Assembly: GCF_938015785.1 (NCBI RefSeq) | Contig: NZ_CALLWC010000074.1 | Location: forward strand, 1-10,270 | DNA length: 10,270 nucleotides | From: an uncultured Campylobacter sp. | GTDB taxonomy: Bacteria > Campylobacterota > Campylobacteria > Campylobacterales > Campylobacteraceae | Reading direction: 5' to 3' | In this document: piece by piece, positions 6,295-10,270 of the stretch | How the letters are laid out: each line of letters opens with the position of its first letter | Position numbering within the stretch: the first letter of the stretch is position 1 | Program-made: the position numbers and the translations under genes | The notes under the pieces: model-generated | Told to the model about the DNA's origin: nothing | Databases searched by the model: none | What the model saw: the letters and a program-made list of their open reading frames with translations, nothing else

Positions 6295-7056
6295 ATGAAA
6301 AAATATATCGTCATCACCGGCGCAAGTTCTGGTATCGGAGCGGCAGCGGCAAAGGCATTTGCTGGGCGCAGAGAAAATTTGATCCTAATCGCGCGCAGAG
6401 CCGAGCTTTTGCAAAGCTTAAAGGACGAGATCGCGCAAATCGCGCCCGAATCGGACGTAGTCATTAAAATTTGCGACCTTGCGCGCAGCGAGAACGTCTT
6501 AGCGCTTTGGGACGAGCTAAAAAGCTATGAGCTAAAGGCGCTAATTAATAGCGCTGGCTTTGGGGATTTTGGCTTAGTGGGAGAGCAGGATTTACAAAAA
6601 ACGGTAAGAATGATAGACCTAAACGTAACCGCGCTCGCGATACTTTCGAGCTTATTTACGCGAGATTACAAACGCAAACAAACTCAGCTTATAAACATCT
6701 CCTCCGTGGGCGGCTATTTTCTGGCGCCCGGCGTCGTGCCGTATTGCGCTACAAAATTTTTCGTAAGCGCTTTCACCGAGGGTTTGAGCCACGAGCTGGC
6801 GCAGGATAAAGAGGCCAAAATGCAGGCTAAAGTTCTAGCTCCCGCCGCGACTAAAAGCGAGTTTTGCGACGTAGCTTCGGGAAAGCGCGGATTTGATTAC
6901 GATGCGGCGTTTTCGCAATACCACAGTAGCGAACAAACGGCAGAATTTTTGCTCACGCTTTACGATAGCGATGCATGCATCGGAGAGGTGGATTTGGCTA
7001 GCTTCGAATTTAAACTTAGCGAACCGAAATTTAATTATATAGCAGCCGCCAAATAG
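6295..7056 (+). CDS. Short-chain dehydrogenase/reductase
   Basis: A 253-residue classical SDR, a cytoplasmic NAD(P)(H)-dependent oxidoreductase. The Rossmann nucleotide motif TGASSGIG is at 8-15, the NAG-type motif reads NSAG at 85-88, and the full catalytic tetrad is visible: N110 (DLNVT), S137 (INISSVGG), Y150 and K154 (YCATK). An arginine pair after the second strand (IARRAELL) favours NADP(H). The sequence resembles the YdfG/DltE-like group of SDRs that often act on small hydroxy acids or ketones, but the substrate is not predictable. The C-terminal part (QTAEFLLTLYDSDACIGEVD) resembles the usual end segment of this group. AAGGA stands 6 bases before the ATG. It lies 109 bases after the broken flavin reductase, on the same strand, with no clear terminator between them, so read-through is possible. 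Confidence 0.88.
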   Translation: MKKYIVITGASSGIGAAAAKAFAGRRENLILIARRAELLQSLKDEIAQIAPESDVVIKICDLARSENVLALWDELKSYELKALINSAGFGDFGLVGEQDLQKTVRMIDLNVTALAILSSLFTRDYKRKQTQLINISSVGGYFLAPGVVPYCATKFFVSAFTEGLSHELAQDKEAKMQAKVLAPAATKSEFCDVASGKRGFDYDAAFSQYHSSEQTAEFLLTLYDSDACIGEVDLASFEFKLSEPKFNYIAAAK

Positions 7057-7069
7057 CGGATCGGGTGAG

Positions 7070-7094
7070 GCGCAAGCTCACTTATAGCTTGCGC
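7070..7094 (+). terminator. Hairpin after the SDR gene
   Basis: A perfect 9-bp inverted repeat, GCGCAAGCT (7070-7078) and AGCTTGCGC (7086-7094), has a 7-base loop and begins 13 bases after the SDR stop. The following DNA is only moderately T-rich (TGTTAAGTTGCTTCTTT), so termination is likely but the U-tract is weak. The rest of the 248-base gap to 7304 shows no gene. Confidence 0.55.
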
Positions 7095-7304
7095 TGTTAA
7101 GTTGCTTCTTTACGTGCGAGCAGGACTTGATTAGCTTCGTAGCGACAAGCTGCGCAGGCAGGCGCCTTTGAATTTTACGCATTTATAGATCGCGCGACGA
7201 GCCGTGCCGCACAATACGCTGTATAAAATTTCGCGTATCGTAGCGCCTGAGCTAAATTTGACCCCAAAGCGCGGTAAAATTTAAAGAAATTTAAGGAGCG
7301 AAAA

Positions 7305-7931
7305 ATGGGAAAATCCGCCTTGGTGCTTGGCGCTACGGGCGTCGTAGGCAGGGAGCTTGTGCGCGAGCTTTGCGAGAGCTGGGGCTACGATGAGGTCTGG
7401 GCATGGGCGCGCCGCGAGATAGGCTTTTGCCACCCTAAGCTTCGCGCGCGGATCATTGATTTTGAGGGTATCTCGGATATCGCACAGCATAAATTTGATG
7501 AAATTTTTTGCGCGCTGGGCACGACGATGAAGCAGGCGGGCTCGCGCGAGGCGTTTTTGCGCGTGGACGTGGACTACGTCTATGCGGCGGCGAAGTGGGG
7601 CAAAGCGGCGGGCGTGCGGCGCTTCGCGCTCGTATCATCTCCGGGTGCGAACGAAGGTTCGCCAAGCTTTTATCTGCGCGCCAAAGGGAGGATCGAGCGG
7701 CGCGTGAGCGAGCTTGGTTTTGAGGACTTCCAGATCGCTCATCTGCCGCTAATCCTCGGTGAGAAACCTGATGCTCACCCGCAACAGCAGATCGCAGCGA
7801 TGTATTTAAACTGCTACCTCTCGCTCGGTAAATTTGGCCGCTTAGCGGCGCAAGTAGTGTCCGCTACGAGCGTGATTTTTGGCTCAAAATCCTATAAAAA
7901 TTCGCTCATTTTTTCTCTTTATTTTGTTTGA
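7305..7931 (+). CDS. NAD(P)-binding atypical SDR / TIP30-like oxidoreductase
   Basis: A 208-residue Rossmann protein of the atypical SDR/NmrA-like type, closest in pattern to bacterial HTATIP2/TIP30-like 'oxidoreductase' proteins. The N-terminal glycine motif is GATGVVG (9-15). DEIFCALGTTMKQAGS is the conserved CLGTT-like block, RFALVSSPGAN (107-117) carries the serine motif, and YLRAK gives Y123-x3-K127. LPLILGEKP is the usual 'RP..LLG.R' segment with His-Leu in place of Arg-Pro. Natural substrate unknown; the family is poorly characterised. The start is fixed by AAGGAG 7-8 bases upstream. A TATAAA at 7222-7227 could be its -10 box. The last residues (about SKSYKNSLIFSLYFV) are hydrophobic and unlike the family, and the last 26 bases overlap the end of the convergent tautomerase gene, so the C-terminus may be altered by loss of an earlier stop or a late frameshift. 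Confidence 0.8.
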   Translation: MGKSALVLGATGVVGRELVRELCESWGYDEVWAWARREIGFCHPKLRARIIDFEGISDIAQHKFDEIFCALGTTMKQAGSREAFLRVDVDYVYAAAKWGKAAGVRRFALVSSPGANEGSPSFYLRAKGRIERRVSELGFEDFQIAHLPLILGEKPDAHPQQQIAAMYLNCYLSLGKFGRLAAQVVSATSVIFGSKSYKNSLIFSLYFV

Positions 7932-8115
7932 TCTCCTCAAGACTTAGACCGCTTTTACCGATGCTGTCCATACCGAGCGTTTCGATCATCACGAGTATTG
8001 CGGCTGGGTCTTTGCCTAATACGCGCGCTAACGTGTCCGTAATCTCGGCGATGATTTGCTTTTTTTGCTCTTTTGTAGGCTCTGGAGCGGCTACTTTTAT
8101 ATTTACGAATGGCAT
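7906..8115 (-). CDS. 4-oxalocrotonate tautomerase family protein
   Basis: A 69-residue small tautomerase. After removal of Met the N-terminus is Pro (MPFVNIKVA), the catalytic general base of the 4-OT superfamily. The rest has the expected beta-alpha-beta layout: strand 2-8, a helix with many Lys/Glu (TKEQKKQIIAEITDTLARVL), the second strand ILVMIETL, and the GMDSIGKSGLSL hairpin. The tail is lysine-rich. Members form hexamers or dimers and ketonise enols such as 2-hydroxymuconate; many chromosomal copies have no known physiological substrate. The Arg residues used by canonical 4-OT (positions 11 and 39) are not evident here (position 39 is Ala/Ile region), so the substrate may differ. AAGGAG (8121-8126 on the other strand) stands 5 bases before the ATG. 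It is convergent with the preceding oxidoreductase and divergent from the sulfotransferase. Confidence 0.85.
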   Translation of the reverse strand: MPFVNIKVAAPEPTKEQKKQIIAEITDTLARVLGKDPAAILVMIETLGMDSIGKSGLSLEEIKQNKEKK

Positions 8116-8147
8116 TTTCTCTCCTTAAATTTTATAAAGCAGGGCTA

Positions 8148-8153
8148 ATTATA
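8148..8153 (-). promoter_or_regulatory. Probable -10 box for the tautomerase gene
   Basis: Reading the minus strand, TATAAT occurs 32 bases before the tautomerase ATG, with AAATTTGA directly upstream. Spacing and sequence fit a sigma-70 promoter in this divergent intergenic region. Confidence 0.5.
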
Positions 8154-8242
8154 TCAAATTTTAGACTGTTACCCGTCTCGTTTACGTTCTAAAATTTAAG
8201 TAGATATATTAGAATTTAACTTTAAATTTGATTTAAAGCTAG

Positions 8243-8248
8243 TATGAT
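8243..8248 (+). promoter_or_regulatory. Possible -10 box for the sulfotransferase gene
   Basis: TATGAT (running into TATTAT) lies about 55 bases before the sulfotransferase ATG, behind an AT-rich tract with periodic T/A runs from 8195. The region is so AT-rich that the exact hexamer is uncertain. No operator-like palindrome was evident between 8116 and 8303. Confidence 0.35.
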
Positions 8249-8303
8249 TATTATGTGACTTGGTAGTAGTAAAATTTGATAAATTTACCCAAAAGGAGCG
8301 AAT

Positions 8304-10076
8304 ATGCGTAAGAATTTTTTCGGTTCTATCGTTTTGGCTGCGGCCTTGGCGGGCGGCGCGTTTATATCGGTGCCGCAGACTGCGAGTGCGGGTGTTTTGG
8401 CGCATCAGGTAAAAACCCAGGGCGAGCTTGGCTCGGTGTTTATCAACCCCTACGACGTGGCGCCTCTAACGGCCGTCATCGATAGGGCGGGTAAGGACAT
8501 CAAGGATATCCACGTGCGGGTGCTGGGTAAGCCGAACGGCGGCATCGACATCGCCTATAACGTCTCCGAGCATGCGCTACTGACGCACGACGGCGTGCCG
8601 ATCTGGGGGCTATATCCGGACTATCTAAACGAGGTTGAGGTGAGCTACGTTTTTAACGGCGAAAAGAAGGTCGAAAAGTATAAAATTTACGCTCAGCCGA
8701 TCGTGACGTATAGCCGCGATTATAGATTTGGCCACATGCAAAAGATGAAGGTCAAAAAGGTCGATCCTGCGTTTAAAAACAGGCTCTATCTCATCAACAA
8801 TACGATTACGAGCGTCCATAAGCCGCTTGATTGGAAAAACGGCGGTGCGGCTAGCTGGAATGATTTCACTGAAAATTTCGTCGTCGATACGCAGGGCGAG
8901 GTCAGATGGTATCTGGACTATCAGAAATTTTACGACCGCAGCGAGCGCAGAGTGATGGACGGCGGCATGATGATGGGCTTTCATCAGCTGCCAAACGGCG
9001 ATCTGAGCTGGGGCATGGCGCAGCGATATATGCGCTACGATATGATGGGCAAGGAGGTGTATAATCGCGAGCTGCCGCGCGGCTACATCGACCTTAGCCA
9101 CGAGGTGATGCCATTAAAAGGCGATCACTTGCTGCTTCGCGTCGGTAAATACAACTACCACCACGCAGACGGCAGGCTCTCGCACACGATCAGAGATCAC
9201 ATCATCGAAGTGGACGGCAGCGGCAAGGTCGTGGACGAGTGGGATCTGAATGAAATTTTCGGCAAAAACGTCTACCGCAGCAACCTCATCAAGGCTCTTG
9301 ACGCTCGCGCCGTGTGCCTAAATATCGACATGGACGCCAAAGAGATCAAAATCAGCGACGATCTGCCTTTTGGCGACGTGACCTCGACCGGCACGGGACG
9401 CAACTGGGCGCACGTAAATTCCATCTCATATGACCCTAGCGACGACGGCATCATCCTCTCGCTTCGCCACCAAGGCATAGTTAAGATCGGCAGAGACAAA
9501 AAGGTAAAATGGATCCTGGCATCGCCTGAGGGCTGGAGCGCGGACTTTAAAGAAAAAGTGCTCATTCCGGTCGATAAAAACGGCAACAAAATCAAATGCG
9601 AAAACTCAAAATGCGAGGGCGATTTCGACTGGTCGTGGACGCAGCACACCGCGTGGCTCACTCCGCGCTACGATAACAAGGGCAGCATAAAGCACATCAG
9701 CGTATTTGACAACGGCGACGGCCGTGGCATGGAGCAGCCTGCGCTAAAAGAGGAAAAATATTCTCGCGCGGTCGAGTACAAGATCGACGAGAAAAAGGGC
9801 ACCGTCGAGCAGACGTGGGAGTTTGGCAAGGAGCGCGGATTTGATTTCTACAGCGCGGTTACGAGCAACGTGGAGTGGCAAAAGGATAAAAGCACGTACT
9901 TCATCTCAAGCTCGAACGTCTATCTGCTAAAGCCCGATAAGACGATCAAAATGGTACTCGTGGAGATCGATCCGAAAACAAACGACATTAAATTTGAAAT
10001 GGACGTGGAGTCGGCGTCTAGAGACGACATAGCTTACCGCGCGATGGTGATCGATCCGAATATCTTTGATTATTAA
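8304..10076 (+). CDS. assT: Periplasmic arylsulfate sulfotransferase (AssT/AstA type)
   Basis: A 590-residue PAPS-independent arylsulfate sulfotransferase that moves sulfate from one phenolic sulfate ester to another phenol in the periplasm; in Campylobacter the gene is often called astA. Residues 1-29 form a signal peptide ending ASA before GV. An N-terminal beta domain (about 30-145) precedes the six-bladed propeller. The four residues known from E. coli AssT (His252, His356, Arg374, and His436, which becomes sulfated) have clear counterparts: H266 in LSHEVM, H370 in NWAHVNS, R388 in LSLRHQG and H448 in SWTQHTAWL, with offsets of 14, 14, 14 and 12. C432 and C437 (KCENSKC) match the position of the disulfide that DsbL/DsbI makes in E. 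coli. AAGGAG precedes the ATG. No dsbL/dsbI/dba gene is in this window: the next gene is an aldo/keto reductase behind a terminator. All key residues are present, so it should be active. Confidence 0.94.
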   Translation: MRKNFFGSIVLAAALAGGAFISVPQTASAGVLAHQVKTQGELGSVFINPYDVAPLTAVIDRAGKDIKDIHVRVLGKPNGGIDIAYNVSEHALLTHDGVPIWGLYPDYLNEVEVSYVFNGEKKVEKYKIYAQPIVTYSRDYRFGHMQKMKVKKVDPAFKNRLYLINNTITSVHKPLDWKNGGAASWNDFTENFVVDTQGEVRWYLDYQKFYDRSERRVMDGGMMMGFHQLPNGDLSWGMAQRYMRYDMMGKEVYNRELPRGYIDLSHEVMPLKGDHLLLRVGKYNYHHADGRLSHTIRDHIIEVDGSGKVVDEWDLNEIFGKNVYRSNLIKALDARAVCLNIDMDAKEIKISDDLPFGDVTSTGTGRNWAHVNSISYDPSDDGIILSLRHQGIVKIGRDKKVKWILASPEGWSADFKEKVLIPVDKNGNKIKCENSKCEGDFDWSWTQHTAWLTPRYDNKGSIKHISVFDNGDGRGMEQPALKEEKYSRAVEYKIDEKKGTVEQTWEFGKERGFDFYSAVTSNVEWQKDKSTYFISSSNVYLLKPDKTIKMVLVEIDPKTNDIKFEMDVESASRDDIAYRAMVIDPNIFDY

Positions 10077-10082
10077 AATTTC

Positions 10083-10123
10083 GCGATAGGTTGGAATTTG
10101 GCTTTTAAATTCCAACCTGTCGC
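10083..10123 (+). terminator. 17-bp hairpin terminator after the sulfotransferase
   Basis: GCGATAGGTTGGAATTT (10083-10099) pairs with AAATTCCAACCTGTCGC (10107-10123) over 17 positions with a single G-U, around a 7-base loop. It starts 6 bases after the stop codon. Only TTT follows, so the U-tract is short, but stem length and position make a terminator the best reading. It may also work for transcription arriving from the right. Confidence 0.65.
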
Positions 10124-10205
10124 TTTGGTGCGGATAGAATTTTACGACTTAAGCGCGAAATTTTAAATTTTTATATAAGATGAATTTTTTTAGTAAGGAG
10201 CTAAA

Positions 10206-10270
10206 ATGGAATTTGTAATCTTAAACGACGGCAACAAAATGCCGATTTTAGGCTACGGCGTGTATCAGGT
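10206..10270 (+). CDS. Aldo/keto reductase, N-terminal fragment cut by the window end
   Basis: Only 21 codons are present. They read MEFVILNDGNKMPILGYGVY, the characteristic first strand and 'LNDG..MP.LG.G.Y' opening of NAD(P)H-dependent aldo/keto reductases of the 2,5-diketo-D-gluconate reductase-like (AKR5) group. AAGGAG stands 5 bases before the ATG. The Asp-Tyr-Lys-His catalytic residues lie beyond the window, so completeness cannot be judged. The terminator upstream suggests its own promoter in the AT-rich stretch 10140-10190. Confidence 0.85.
   Translation, partial: MEFVILNDGNKMPILGYGVYQ

Noticed and set aside
7070..7094. Inverted repeat as an insertion-sequence end or regulator operator
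   Set aside because: There is no partner copy, transposase or target duplication nearby; its place right after a stop codon fits a terminator better.
8625..9101. Antisense frame of 158 codons opposite the sulfotransferase
   Set aside because: It overlaps fully conserved assT codons, is rich in His/Ala from reverse reading, and has no start signals.

Overview
The window looks like chromosomal DNA from a relatively GC-rich Campylobacter or close relative in the oral C. gracilis / C. showae / C. rectus range. This is inferred from three things. Genes are GC-rich but studded with AAAATTT-type words and very often end in TAAAATTT. Gaps are AT-rich with AAGGAG ribosome binding sites and TATAAT-like -10 boxes. 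The gene content also fits, for example a Campylobacter-type arylsulfate sulfotransferase. The species cannot be fixed from the sequence alone.

Layout, left to right. (1) thiD (138-1247, +) encodes a thiamine-pathway HMP/HMP-P kinase carrying an unusual internal insert of about 88 residues. (2) A 562-bp gap follows that has no convincing gene but contains repeat-like or decayed minus-strand reading frames. (3) A 12-helix MFS transporter lies at 1810-2961 (+), followed by a start-less remnant of a membrane-protein-like frame (3022-3240) and a strong terminator (3249-3288). (4) A secreted tannase/feruloyl-esterase-family protein (3360-4943) and a small cysteine-containing lipoprotein (4965-5447) form a probable two-gene operon. 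(5) A flavin-reductase-like gene (5609-6185) is broken by a one-base frameshift and has ATT where its start codon should be. (6) A short-chain dehydrogenase (6295-7056) and an NAD(P)-binding atypical SDR/TIP30-like protein (7305-7931) follow. The latter runs tail-to-tail into a minus-strand 4-oxalocrotonate-tautomerase-like gene (7906-8115, -). (7) A divergent intergenic region leads into a periplasmic arylsulfate sulfotransferase (8304-10076, +), a 17-bp hairpin terminator, and the first 21 codons of an aldo/keto reductase (10206 onward).

Functionally this is a mosaic of separately transcribed metabolic genes, not one obvious system. A loose theme is small aromatic and redox chemistry. The tannase-family esterase and the sulfotransferase are exported enzymes whose families act on phenolic esters and phenolic sulfates. 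The flavin-reductase remnant, SDR, TIP30-like protein, tautomerase and aldo/keto reductase are cytoplasmic redox or tautomerase enzymes. That link is inference only. I found no CRISPR array, tRNA, rRNA, insertion sequence, integrase or phage gene, and no convincing new multi-gene defence or mobile system. The most notable single items are the ThiD insert, the freshly broken flavin reductase, and the esterase-lipoprotein pair.
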